DNA from: Achromobacter insolitus
GTDB lineage: Bacteria; Pseudomonadota; Gammaproteobacteria; Burkholderiales; Burkholderiaceae_B
Assembly: GCF_002209555.1 (NCBI RefSeq)
Contig: NZ_NJIF01000017.1
Span: 1 to 32,094, forward strand
Length of the DNA stretch: 32,094 bases
Direction: 5' to 3'
Part shown: piece by piece, positions 1 to 6,989 of the stretch
Position numbering within the stretch: the first letter of the stretch is position 1
Layout of the letters: every line of letters starts with the position of its first letter
Program-made: the position numbers and the translations under genes
Notes under the pieces: model-generated
Seen by the model: only the letters and a program-made list of their open reading frames with translations
The model's database searches: none
What the model was told of the DNA's origin: nothing

Positions 1-113
1 CGCGGGGCGTCGATAAGCCCGAGGGAATCCGTAGGCAGCCGCCGCAGGCGGCAACGAGGATGACGACGGGGCAGTCCGGAGCGAAGGCTCCGGACCGCAA
101 TCGTTGCCCCGCG
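1..113. repeat. Structured intergenic repeat, left copy (truncated by window edge)
   Basis: The core at 17-104 matches the reverse complement of 31608-31694 with only about eight differences and one single-base indel. It holds two hairpins: GCCGCC/GGCGGC (38-43 with 47-52, loop GCA) and a perfect 9-bp stem GTCCGGAGC/GCTCCGGAC (74-82 with 87-95, loop GAAG). Outside the core, CGCGGGGC (1-8) can pair with GCCCCGCG (106-113), so the whole element can close into one branched structure. The outer arm continues off the window. No gene lies in 1-177. The element sits downstream of the leftward ABC transporter operon. Confidence 0.75.
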
Positions 114-177
114 CATCGCAGGGCCCCGACGCGACAGGCGCCTTAAGAACTCAAAGCCGCCCCGAACAAAATCCCCC

Positions 178-903
178 TTAATGTCGAATCTCAGCCAGGA
201 ACTTCCTCGCCCGCTCCGTCCCCGGCCGAGTAAAGAATTCCTCCGGCGTCCCCGTCTCCACAATCCGCCCCGCGTCCATGAACCACACACTATCGGCGAC
301 CTCGCGGGCAAACCCCATTTCGTGCGTCACGCACACCATGGTCATGCCGTCCCTGGCCAGGCCCTTCATCACCTGCAGCACCTCGCCCACCATCTCCGGG
401 TCCAGCGCGCTGGTCGGCTCGTCGAACAGCATCACGGGCGGGTTCATTGCCAGCGCTCGCGCGATGGCCACGCGTTGTTGCTGCCCGCCCGACAGCTGCG
501 CCGGATAAGCGTCGGCCTTGTGCGCCAGCCCGACGCGCTCCAGCAGCTGCAGCGACCGCTCGCGGGCTTCGGGACGGCGGGCGCGCTTGAGCTGCAGCGG
601 CGCCAGCATCAGGTTTTCCAGCACCGACAGATGCGGGAACAGGTTGAACTGCTGGAACACGAAACCGATATGGCTGCGCAAGGAATCCAGATGCACCTTG
701 GGGCCGTAGATATCCTGGCCATCCACCTCGATCACGCCCTTCTGGATCGGCTCCAGCCGGTTCACGGTGCGGATCAGCGTGGACTTTCCCGAACCCGACG
801 GCCCGCAAACCACCACCACCTCGCCACGCTTGACCTGCGCCGTCACGTCGGCCAGCGCCTGGTATTGGCCATACCACTTCTGTACTGCGGAAAATCGGAT
901 CAT
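178..903 (-). CDS. Polar amino acid ABC transporter, ATP-binding protein
   Basis: This is a 241-residue ABC ATPase of the GlnQ/HisP type, which energises uptake of polar amino acids at the inner membrane. Walker A (GPSGSGKST, residues 34-42), the Q-loop (FVFQQFNLFP), the signature LSGGQQQR, Walker B with catalytic Glu (MLFDEPTSALDP) and the switch His (VTHEMGFA) are all intact. The start MIRFSAVQ is chosen because its ATG overlaps the stop of the upstream permease by 4 bp (ATGA). The frame stays open far upstream, but that part reads as permease DNA in the wrong frame. It is the last gene of the transporter operon, and the structured repeat follows. The substrate is not deducible from the ATPase. 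Confidence 0.95.
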   Translation of the reverse strand: MIRFSAVQKWYGQYQALADVTAQVKRGEVVVVCGPSGSGKSTLIRTVNRLEPIQKGVIEVDGQDIYGPKVHLDSLRSHIGFVFQQFNLFPHLSVLENLMLAPLQLKRARRPEARERSLQLLERVGLAHKADAYPAQLSGGQQQRVAIARALAMNPPVMLFDEPTSALDPEMVGEVLQVMKGLARDGMTMVCVTHEMGFAREVADSVWFMDAGRIVETGTPEEFFTRPGTERARKFLAEIRH

Positions 904-1616
904 GTCGGCACCGCCTTGGGAGCAGGCATGAGCCCGGCGCGCCGCCTGCCGATGCGGCGTTCGGTCAGGTGCACGAGAGAGCTCAGGCCAAAATTCAGGA
1001 TGAAATAGGTCAGCGCCAGCAACCCGAAGACCTCGAAAGGCTTGGTCAGCAGCACGCTGTTGATCTGGTTGGCGGCATAGGTCAGTTCCTGCACGCTGAT
1101 GACGTAGGCCAACGAGGTTTCCTTCACCGTGGAGACGAACTGGCTCAGCATGCTGGGCAGCATGTTGTAGAGCGCCTGCGGCAGGATCACGCGCCGCATG
1201 GTCTGCAGGTATGACAGGCCGAGCGCCCGACTGGCTTCCTGCTGCCCCGGCGGAAGCGCCTGGATGCCCGCGCGGATGATCTCGGCCAGGTAGGCGCTTT
1301 CGTAGCAGACCAGCGCGACGATCATCGTGGTGGTGCCCGCCACCGGCCGGCCGATGATGAGCGGCACGAAGAAGTACGCCCAGAAGATGAACATCAGCAG
1401 CGGCAAGCCCCGCACCAGGTAGACCACTGCCGAGGCCGGCCAGTAGAACACCCGATAGGGGCTGATCCGGCCCAGCGCCAGCAACACGCCGCAGGGAAGC
1501 GCCAGCGCCAGGCTGACCGCGGCCAGTCCCAGCGTCGCCACCAGGCCGCCGATGGGGCCTTGGGGATACTGCCCGATGAGCAGCAGCAGCCAATTGTCCT
1601 TGAGTATGTCCCACAT
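900..1616 (-). CDS. Polar amino acid ABC transporter, permease
   Basis: This 238-residue inner-membrane permease of the HisM/GlnP type has several hydrophobic segments. The ATPase-coupling (EAA) loop reads EASRALGLSYLQTMRRVILP, followed by the typical LPQALYNMLPSMLSQFVSTVKETSL continuation. The start MWDILKDNW lies 2 bp after the stop of the other permease. The open frame extends further upstream, but that part is out-of-frame translation of the neighbouring permease. With the second permease at 1619-2320 it would form the heterodimeric channel. Family membership is clear; the transported amino acid is not. Confidence 0.94.
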   Translation of the reverse strand: MWDILKDNWLLLLIGQYPQGPIGGLVATLGLAAVSLALALPCGVLLALGRISPYRVFYWPASAVVYLVRGLPLLMFIFWAYFFVPLIIGRPVAGTTTMIVALVCYESAYLAEIIRAGIQALPPGQQEASRALGLSYLQTMRRVILPQALYNMLPSMLSQFVSTVKETSLAYVISVQELTYAANQINSVLLTKPFEVFGLLALTYFILNFGLSSLVHLTERRIGRRRAGLMPAPKAVPT

Positions 1617-1618
1617 GA

Positions 1619-2320
1619 TCAGCGCGCTCCCAGCGGACGGTAACGTCGTTGCAACAGCGCTCCCCCGCCCATGATCAGAAACGACAGCAGCAGATAGATG
1701 ACGGTCACCACGGCATAGGCCTCGAAGGTCTTGAACGTGTAGTTCTCGATTTCGCGGCCCGCTGCCGTCAGCTCGGTCACGCCGATGGCCATGGCCAGGC
1801 TGGTGTTCTTCAGCAGCAGCAGGGTCTGGTTGAGCAAAGGCGGAATCGCGATGCGGAAGGCTTGCGGCAGCACGACCTTGCGCATGGTGGGCAGGAAGCC
1901 CAGCCCCAGCGCGCGCGATGCCTCCACCTGCCCCGGCGGGATGCCACGCACCGCGCTGCGCAGGTCTTCGCAGACGTAGGCCGACATCACCAGCGCGATG
2001 GCGATGCAGGACAGGATGAACTCGCTGCCGTGACTGTTGAGCCAATCCGCCGCGCCTTGCGGCAGCAACGCCGGCACGCCGAAGTACCAGAACAGGATGT
2101 GCACCAGCATGGGCACGTTGCGATGGAACGCGACATACACCGCGATCACCGCGTTGGCCACGGGCGAGCCTGTCAGGCGGATCACCGCCAGCAGGCTGCC
2201 CACCAGGAACGCCAGGATCCAGGCCAGCCCGGCCAGCGCCAGGGTGGTAATCAACCCCCTGAGCAGCCAAGCCGGATACTCGCCCTGGAAAATGGCGCTG
2301 AAGTCGAAAACGTAATGCAT
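1619..2320 (-). CDS. Polar amino acid ABC transporter, permease
   Basis: This is a 233-residue integral membrane permease of the His/Glu/Gln/Arg family. It carries the EAA coupling loop EASRALGLGFLPTMRKVVLP and the downstream LLNQTLLLLKNTSLAMAIGVTELT segment typical of this group. It starts MHYVFDFSAIFQGEYPAWLL; N-terminal F/YPxWLLRGL segments are common in GltJ/GltK-like permeases, so a glutamate/aspartate-like substrate is possible but unproven. It lies 28 bp downstream of the binding-protein gene and 2 bp upstream of the second permease, so translation is probably coupled. Confidence 0.94.
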   Translation of the reverse strand: MHYVFDFSAIFQGEYPAWLLRGLITTLALAGLAWILAFLVGSLLAVIRLTGSPVANAVIAVYVAFHRNVPMLVHILFWYFGVPALLPQGAADWLNSHGSEFILSCIAIALVMSAYVCEDLRSAVRGIPPGQVEASRALGLGFLPTMRKVVLPQAFRIAIPPLLNQTLLLLKNTSLAMAIGVTELTAAGREIENYTFKTFEAYAVVTVIYLLLSFLIMGGGALLQRRYRPLGAR

Positions 2321-2348
2321 CGAAGCAGGCTCCAGCGCGGTCCGCGCA

Positions 2349-3176
2349 TCAACCCTTGATGGCTTCGATGCGGAAGTCGCGCTTCATGTTGAACTGGGTG
2401 CCCGCGCCGAACCACTTATCGAACGTCTTGGCGGCCTGGCCCGAAGCTTCCATTCCGTCGATCACCTTGTTCACCTGATCCAGCATGGCGGTATCGCCCT
2501 TGCGCACGCCCATGCCCCAGGGTTCGACAAACAGCGCCGGCTCCAGGATCTTGACCGGCACCGCGCCGCCCGCGGCCTGCTGCTTCAGCTTGACCAGCAT
2601 CAGCTCGGACGCCACGAAGCCGCCGACCTTGCCTTGCTGCAACGCCAGGAAGGCGCCGCTGGGGTCCTTGAAGGTCACAGGCTCGACATTAGGGATGTTC
2701 TTGCGCGCGCCCTGCTCCGACGACGACCCGCGCACGGCGCTGACGCGCTTGCCCGCCAGGTCGGCCGGCGCCTTCAGGTCCTTGTCGGACTCGCGCGCCA
2801 GCACTTTCTGCAGGCTCACGAAATGCTGGTGCGAGTAATCGATCTGCTGCGCGCGTTCGGGGCTCCAGCCCAGGTTGGCCGCCACCACGTCCACGCGCCC
2901 GGCAATCAGCTCGGGAATGCGCGCCTCGACGGCAATCAGCTTAAGTTCCAGCGGCACGCCGAGGCTGTCGGCGATGGCCTGGCACATATCGACTTCGTAG
3001 CCCACGATGCCGCGGGTCTTCGGATCCTGGAAACTGAAGGGCTCGGCCGTGCCCATGGTGCCGCAGATGAATTTGCCGCGCGCCTTGATATCGGCGAGCG
3101 TATCGGCATGGGCGGCAGGCGCCAGCGTGGCGACCAGGCCGGCCGCGGCGACGACGGAAGCGATCAATGTCTTCAT
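2349..3176 (-). CDS. Amino acid ABC transporter, periplasmic substrate-binding protein
   Basis: This is a 275-residue SBP_bac_3 family protein. The Sec signal peptide (MKTLIASVVAAAGLVATLAP, cleavage probably after AHA) precedes the mature start DTLADIKARGKFICGTMG. Typical ligand-pocket segments follow: GYEVDMCQAIADSLG, RIPELIAGRVDVVAANLGWSPERAQQIDYS and the RGSSSEQ region. The ATG at 3176 is chosen because it begins the signal peptide and has an AGGGGA Shine-Dalgarno 6 bases upstream. It delivers its ligand to the permeases just downstream. The aminotransferase upstream suggests the ligand is deaminated after import. Confidence 0.94.
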   Translation of the reverse strand: MKTLIASVVAAAGLVATLAPAAHADTLADIKARGKFICGTMGTAEPFSFQDPKTRGIVGYEVDMCQAIADSLGVPLELKLIAVEARIPELIAGRVDVVAANLGWSPERAQQIDYSHQHFVSLQKVLARESDKDLKAPADLAGKRVSAVRGSSSEQGARKNIPNVEPVTFKDPSGAFLALQQGKVGGFVASELMLVKLKQQAAGGAVPVKILEPALFVEPWGMGVRKGDTAMLDQVNKVIDGMEASGQAAKTFDKWFGAGTQFNMKRDFRIEAIKG

Positions 3177-3217
3177 GGTATTTCCCCTGGAATATAGGTA
3201 TGGGTACTGCTTAAGAA

Positions 3218-3262
3218 CGCTGCGACGCCGCAGCGGGCCTCGGGGCGGCCCTGGAGCCGCCC
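3218..3262 (-). other. Tandem intercistronic hairpins
   Basis: Two perfect 7-bp stems lie between the aminotransferase stop and the binding-protein start: GGGCGGC/GCCGCCC (3243-3249 with 3256-3262) and CGCTGCG/CGCAGCG (3218-3224 with 3229-3235, loop of 4). Neither is followed by a strong U-tract on the minus strand (only TTCTT), so they fit RNA-stabilising or partly terminating structures better than a full terminator. They could let the abundant binding protein be expressed differently from the enzymes upstream. Confidence 0.5.
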
Positions 3263-3268
3263 GTGGAA

Positions 3269-4486
3269 TCAAACCAGGCTGGCGCAAGCCTCGCGGATGC
3301 GCCGGCAGCCTTCCTCGATGTTCTCCATCGACGTGGCGAAACTCAAACGCAGATAAGGCGACAAACCATAGGCCGAGCCGTCCAGCACCGCAACGCCTGC
3401 CGTATCCAGCAGGAACATCACCACGTCCAGGTCGGTCTCGAGCACGCGCCCGGTTGGGGTGCATTTGCCCAGCAGGCCCGCCACCGACGGGTACACGTAG
3501 AACGCTCCCTGGGGTTGCGGGCAGCGCACGCCGGCCACGTCGTTCAGCAGCGCAACGATGCGGTCGCGGCGCGCATGGAATACGTCCGCGGCCTGGCGCA
3601 CGCAGTCCTGGTCGGCGGTCAACGCAATGCGCGCGGCCGACTGGCTGATGGCACTGACACAGCTGGTGCTTTGCGAGATGAGCGTCGCCATGGCCTTGAT
3701 CAGGCCCTTGGGTCCGCCCGCATAGCCCAGACGCCAGCCGGTCATGGCATAGGCCTTGGACACGCCGTTGATGGTGAGCGTGCGGCCAGCCAGCGCAGGC
3801 ACGGCCGCCGCCGGCGACTGGTGCCGCGCCTCGCCATAGGCCAGGTGTTCATAGATTTCGTCGGTCAACAGCCACACCCGCGGATGGCGCTCCAGCACCT
3901 CGCCCAGAGCCCGCAGTTCGGCAGCGTCGTACATGGCGCCGGTGGGGTTGCTGGGCGTATTCAGCAGCAGCCATTTCGTGCGCGGCGTGATCGCCCGCTC
4001 CAGCGCCTGCGGCGTGAGCTTGAAACCGTCGGACTCGGGGCACGCCACCACCACGGGCGTGCCGTCATTGACCAGCACCATGTCCGGGTACGACACCCAA
4101 TACGGCGCCGGGATGATGACCTCGTCGCCCGCCTGCACGGTGGCGGCCAACGCAGTGAAGATGAGCTGCTTGGCGCCCACGCCCACGATCAGTTCGTCCA
4201 GCGCGTAGTCCAGGCCGTTTTCGCGTTGGAACTTGGCGCGCACGGCCTCCAGCAGCGGCTTGGCGCCGGTGGAAGCGGTATAGCGGATGTCACCGCTATG
4301 GAGCGCGTCGATGCCGGCCTGCACGATATGGGCGGGCGTGGGCAGGTCCGGTTCACCCACGGTGAAGTCGACGATATCGCGACCCTCGGCGCGCAACTGG
4401 TCGACCCGGCTCTTCGCCGCCATGCTGGGCGAAGGCTTGATGGCGCGCGCGCGGTCGGCCAGGAATTCGGTTGCGGCCAGGCTCAT
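3269..4486 (-). CDS. PLP-dependent aminotransferase (class I/II, aspartate aminotransferase-like)
   Basis: This 405-residue fold-type I aminotransferase belongs to the AspC/AAT Ib-like group. Visible landmarks are the N-terminal GEPDLPTP, Tyr in ALHSGDIRYTASTG, the NTPSNPTG segment (Asn180), the PLP-contacting Asp209 in LLTDEIYEHL, Schiff-base Lys244 in NGVSKAYAMTGWRLGY and the carboxylate-binding Arg near the C-terminus (YLRLSFA). It would exchange the amino group of an amino acid for that of a 2-oxo acid in the cytoplasm. It overlaps the upstream RraA-family gene by 4 bp and precedes the ABC importer genes. I infer that it deaminates the imported amino acid. Exact specificity cannot be read from sequence. 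Confidence 0.93.
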   Translation of the reverse strand: MSLAATEFLADRARAIKPSPSMAAKSRVDQLRAEGRDIVDFTVGEPDLPTPAHIVQAGIDALHSGDIRYTASTGAKPLLEAVRAKFQRENGLDYALDELIVGVGAKQLIFTALAATVQAGDEVIIPAPYWVSYPDMVLVNDGTPVVVACPESDGFKLTPQALERAITPRTKWLLLNTPSNPTGAMYDAAELRALGEVLERHPRVWLLTDEIYEHLAYGEARHQSPAAAVPALAGRTLTINGVSKAYAMTGWRLGYAGGPKGLIKAMATLISQSTSCVSAISQSAARIALTADQDCVRQAADVFHARRDRIVALLNDVAGVRCPQPQGAFYVYPSVAGLLGKCTPTGRVLETDLDVVMFLLDTAGVAVLDGSAYGLSPYLRLSFATSMENIEEGCRRIREACASLV

Positions 4487-5157
4487 GCCAACCCCTTGGC
4501 GGCAAAGGCGGCCTGCATCCAGCTCTGCGTTTTGTCGCCGGCCGCGATTTCGGCCATGATGCGTTCTTCCTTGGCCGCGTGGGCCTGTGCAGCCGCGATC
4601 AACGCGTCGGCCTCGGCGGGCGGGAAGCTGACCAGGCCGTCCTCGTCGCCCACCACGATATCGCCGGGATTGATGACCTGCCCGCCAATGGACACCGGCA
4701 CGTTGACCTCGCCCGGGCCATCTTTGTAGGGGCCGCGGTGGATGTGGCCACGCGCATAGCAGGGGAAGTTGTCCGCCTCGAAGGCGGCCACGTCGCGGAT
4801 GGCGCCATCCACCACCACGCCCGCGCAGCCATGGACCTGGAGATAGCGCTTCATGATTTCGCCCAGCACGGCATTGGACAGGTCTCCCCCGGCGTCCACC
4901 ACCAGCACGTGGCCCGGCTGCACCTGCATCATGGCTTTGTAGATGAGCAGGTTGTCGCCCGGGCGCGTCTTGACGGTCAGTGCGGTGCCAACCAGCTTGC
5001 CGCCGCCGTTGTAGCGGCGCAGGCCCGATATGCCTTCGCGGCGCGCGAGATTGTCGCTGAGATGCGGCGTGACGATGCCGGCCAGCGCCTGGAGGACAGC
5101 CGTGGAAGCGACGGGAGAGGCCGGCAATACCCGGGCGCCAGTGTGAATAGAGGCCAT
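4483..5157 (-). CDS. RraA / 4-hydroxy-4-methyl-2-oxoglutarate aldolase family protein
   Basis: This is a 224-residue RraA-fold protein. The class II HMG/CHA aldolase motifs are present: GDxxxAxxGE (residues 91-100, GGDLSNAVLGE) and DGxxRD (117-122, DGAIRD). These hold the Arg/Asp pair that, in characterised HMG aldolases, binds the pyruvate enolate and metal. That favours an aldolase cutting a 4-hydroxy-2-oxo acid to pyruvate plus a second 2-oxo acid over the RNase E inhibitor RraA. ATG at 5157 is preferred; a TTG at 5169 is an alternative. It is the first gene of the leftward operon and overlaps the aminotransferase by 4 bp. Confidence 0.88.
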   Translation of the reverse strand: MASIHTGARVLPASPVASTAVLQALAGIVTPHLSDNLARREGISGLRRYNGGGKLVGTALTVKTRPGDNLLIYKAMMQVQPGHVLVVDAGGDLSNAVLGEIMKRYLQVHGCAGVVVDGAIRDVAAFEADNFPCYARGHIHRGPYKDGPGEVNVPVSIGGQVINPGDIVVGDEDGLVSFPPAEADALIAAAQAHAAKEERIMAEIAAGDKTQSWMQAAFAAKGLA

Positions 5158-5326
5158 GACGATCTGCAAAGTCCTGAGTCGGTAGTAGAGGCAGGTGCCA
5201 TGGTGCGAGCTTTTCCGATTCCGAAAAAGGGATTAAATTTCCACGAACTTGATCTCTTTATGGAATATAAGGGTTAGCCCTTAATGGAAATTTCGGAATG
5301 AAAACCCCCGGCAAGGACGATCCCGC
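5158..5326. promoter_or_regulatory. Divergent control region with candidate LysR operators
   Basis: This AT-rich patch in GC-rich DNA lies between the leftward aldolase operon and the rightward LysR gene. It contains TTATGGAATATAA (5258-5270), a T-N11-A dyad typical of LysR-type boxes, and the inverted repeat TAAGGG/CCCTTA (5268-5283). A further dyad-like patch, TTTCCGATTCCGAAA, begins at about 5212. The arrangement matches a LysR regulator controlling its divergent neighbour and itself. Exact promoters were not assigned. Confidence 0.55.
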
Positions 5327-6220
5327 GTGCTGACCTTCAAGCAGATCGAAGCCCTGTATTGGACGGTCAGGCTGGGCACGTTTTCGGCCTCGGCCCAGAA
5401 GCTGCACACCACCCAATCGGCGATCACCAAGCGCATCCAGGAACTGGAGGCGGACTTCGACATCGCGCTGTTCGACCGCTCCGGCCACCGCGCCGAGCTG
5501 ACCGCTCGCGGACATGAGGTGTACGCGCTGGCCGACGAAATGCTGGGCCATCGCGACCGCCTGCTGGTCCGGCTGAAGGGCCAGCACACGCTGACCGGCA
5601 CCTTCCGCTTTGGGATTACCGAGATCACCGCCATGACCTGGCTGCCCGCCCTGATCCGGCTGCTACGCGCGCACTACCCTCGCATCACGTTGGAGCCGCA
5701 TATCGACCTGGGCGCGGACCTGCTCAAACGCCTGCAGGCGGGGCAGCTGGACATGGCGTTCCTGCACGGTGAATTCGCCGAACCCAACCTGCAGGCGGTC
5801 CCCCTGCAGCGGCTGGAATTCGCATGGATGGGCAGCCCCGACATGATCGATTCCAGTCGCGTCTACACACCCGCAGACATCGCCGCCCTGCCCCTGCTGC
5901 GGCAAAGCCGGGAGTCGGGGCTCAACATGATCTACGACGGCTGGCTGCGCCCCCATACGCCGGCCAGCAACATCTTCACCATCAACAGCCTGATCGCAAT
6001 GGCGGGGCTGACGGCGGCGGGCTTCGGAGTCAGTTGCCTGCCACGGGACTATTTCGCGGACATGGTCAGCGCGAAACGGCTGGTCATCGCCCGCACCACC
6101 ACGGCATCGCCGCAATCGGTGTATTGCGCGATGTTCCGGCGGGACGCAGATGTGGCGTTTTGCCAGAGCGTGGCGGAACTGGCGGAGAGTTGTTGTGAGT
6201 TTTCGGGGGGATGGCAGTAG
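5327..6220 (+). CDS. LysR family transcriptional regulator
   Basis: This is a 297-residue LysR-type regulator. The N-terminal winged helix-turn-helix reads LTFKQIEALYWTVRLGTFS, then ASAQKLHTTQSAITKRIQEL and LFDRSGHRAELTARGHEV. A periplasmic-binding-protein-like effector domain fills the rest (about residues 90-295). The start is GTG at 5327, with AAGGA at 5312-5316. It is divergent from the aldolase/aminotransferase/ABC importer operon and probably activates it in response to the imported compound or a 2-oxo acid derived from it; this is inferred from orientation and the dyads between them. Its stop lies 28 bp from the convergent plsC stop. Confidence 0.93.
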   Translation: MLTFKQIEALYWTVRLGTFSASAQKLHTTQSAITKRIQELEADFDIALFDRSGHRAELTARGHEVYALADEMLGHRDRLLVRLKGQHTLTGTFRFGITEITAMTWLPALIRLLRAHYPRITLEPHIDLGADLLKRLQAGQLDMAFLHGEFAEPNLQAVPLQRLEFAWMGSPDMIDSSRVYTPADIAALPLLRQSRESGLNMIYDGWLRPHTPASNIFTINSLIAMAGLTAAGFGVSCLPRDYFADMVSAKRLVIARTTTASPQSVYCAMFRRDADVAFCQSVAELAESCCEFSGGWQ

Positions 6221-6248
6221 AGGGGGGCCTGCCGCGCCCCCAGGGCCG

Positions 6249-6989
6249 CTACAGCGCGCTCAGGATGGCGTCTCGGGCCTGGTGGGAAAGCTCCAGTCGC
6301 GTCGGCAAGCTTCCGTCCGGATGCCGCGCCGGCAACGGCGGCAGGAACACCACTTCGACGGCAAGCCCCGTCACTCCCAGCACGCGCCAGAGATTTGCCA
6401 CCAAGGATTCCTCTCCGACAAAGGCCGCGTAGCCGCTGCGTTTGCCATGCTGCAGGAATCGCAATGCCACCGGCTGGATCTCCACGGCGGCGGCGCGCGC
6501 GGGTTCGAACAGGCTCGCATGGAACGGCAGCAGCTCGAAGCCTTCACTCGTGGTGCCTTCAGGGAACAGCCCGACCGCATCGCCTTGCTTGAAGCGGGCT
6601 TGCATGGACTCGCCCATCGCGTGCACCGCGTGGCGTTGGCCGCGTTCGATGAAGAGCGTGCCGGCGCCAGCCACCAGCCAGCCGATGATCGGCCAGCTGC
6701 GGATCTCGCTCTTGGCGACGAAGGAAGTGGCGCGCGCCGAATTCAGCACGAAGATGTCGATCCAGGACACATGGTTGGCCACCATCAGCACCGGACCGGT
6801 CAGGCGCGGCTCGCCCTTGAGGACGACCCGCAGGCCACAGAATGCCATCAGGCAACGCGACCAGCGGCGGTTCAGCCAGGCTCGCGACTTGTGCCCGATC
6901 AGCGGATATACCAGGCCCACGCACACAAGGCCGAAGAGAATCCAGGGCACCACGAGGAACAGCCTAAGGACAAAGCGCAGCAGCTTCAA
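6249..6989 (-). CDS. plsC: 1-acyl-sn-glycerol-3-phosphate acyltransferase (PlsC family)
   Basis: This is a 246-residue membrane-associated acyltransferase that would acylate lysophosphatidate, or a related lyso-lipid, at the inner membrane. It has an N-terminal hydrophobic anchor (residues 3-31), the catalytic HX4D motif in NHVSWID (His73-Asp78), an acceptor-binding block GTLFIERG and the FPEGTTS motif near residue 141. The predicted start is TTG at 6989, which overlaps the pyrC-like stop by 4 bp (TTGA). The frame is open further upstream but that part shadows pyrC. Coupling to the pyr genes is typical of Burkholderiales. OlsA-type ornithine-lipid acyltransferase activity is an alternative. 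Confidence 0.88.
   Translation of the reverse strand: MKLLRFVLRLFLVVPWILFGLVCVGLVYPLIGHKSRAWLNRRWSRCLMAFCGLRVVLKGEPRLTGPVLMVANHVSWIDIFVLNSARATSFVAKSEIRSWPIIGWLVAGAGTLFIERGQRHAVHAMGESMQARFKQGDAVGLFPEGTTSEGFELLPFHASLFEPARAAAVEIQPVALRFLQHGKRSGYAAFVGEESLVANLWRVLGVTGLAVEVVFLPPLPARHPDGSLPTRLELSHQARDAILSAL

Noticed and set aside
178..1614. One long leftward open frame joining permease DNA to the ATPase
   Set aside because: Only the part from position 903 onward has ABC ATPase motifs; upstream it is out-of-frame translation of a permease gene. Not a fusion protein.
6223..6241. GGGGGC/GCCCCC hairpin between the LysR and plsC stops as a terminator
   Set aside because: The stem is only 6 bp, with no U-tract on either strand; too weak to annotate.
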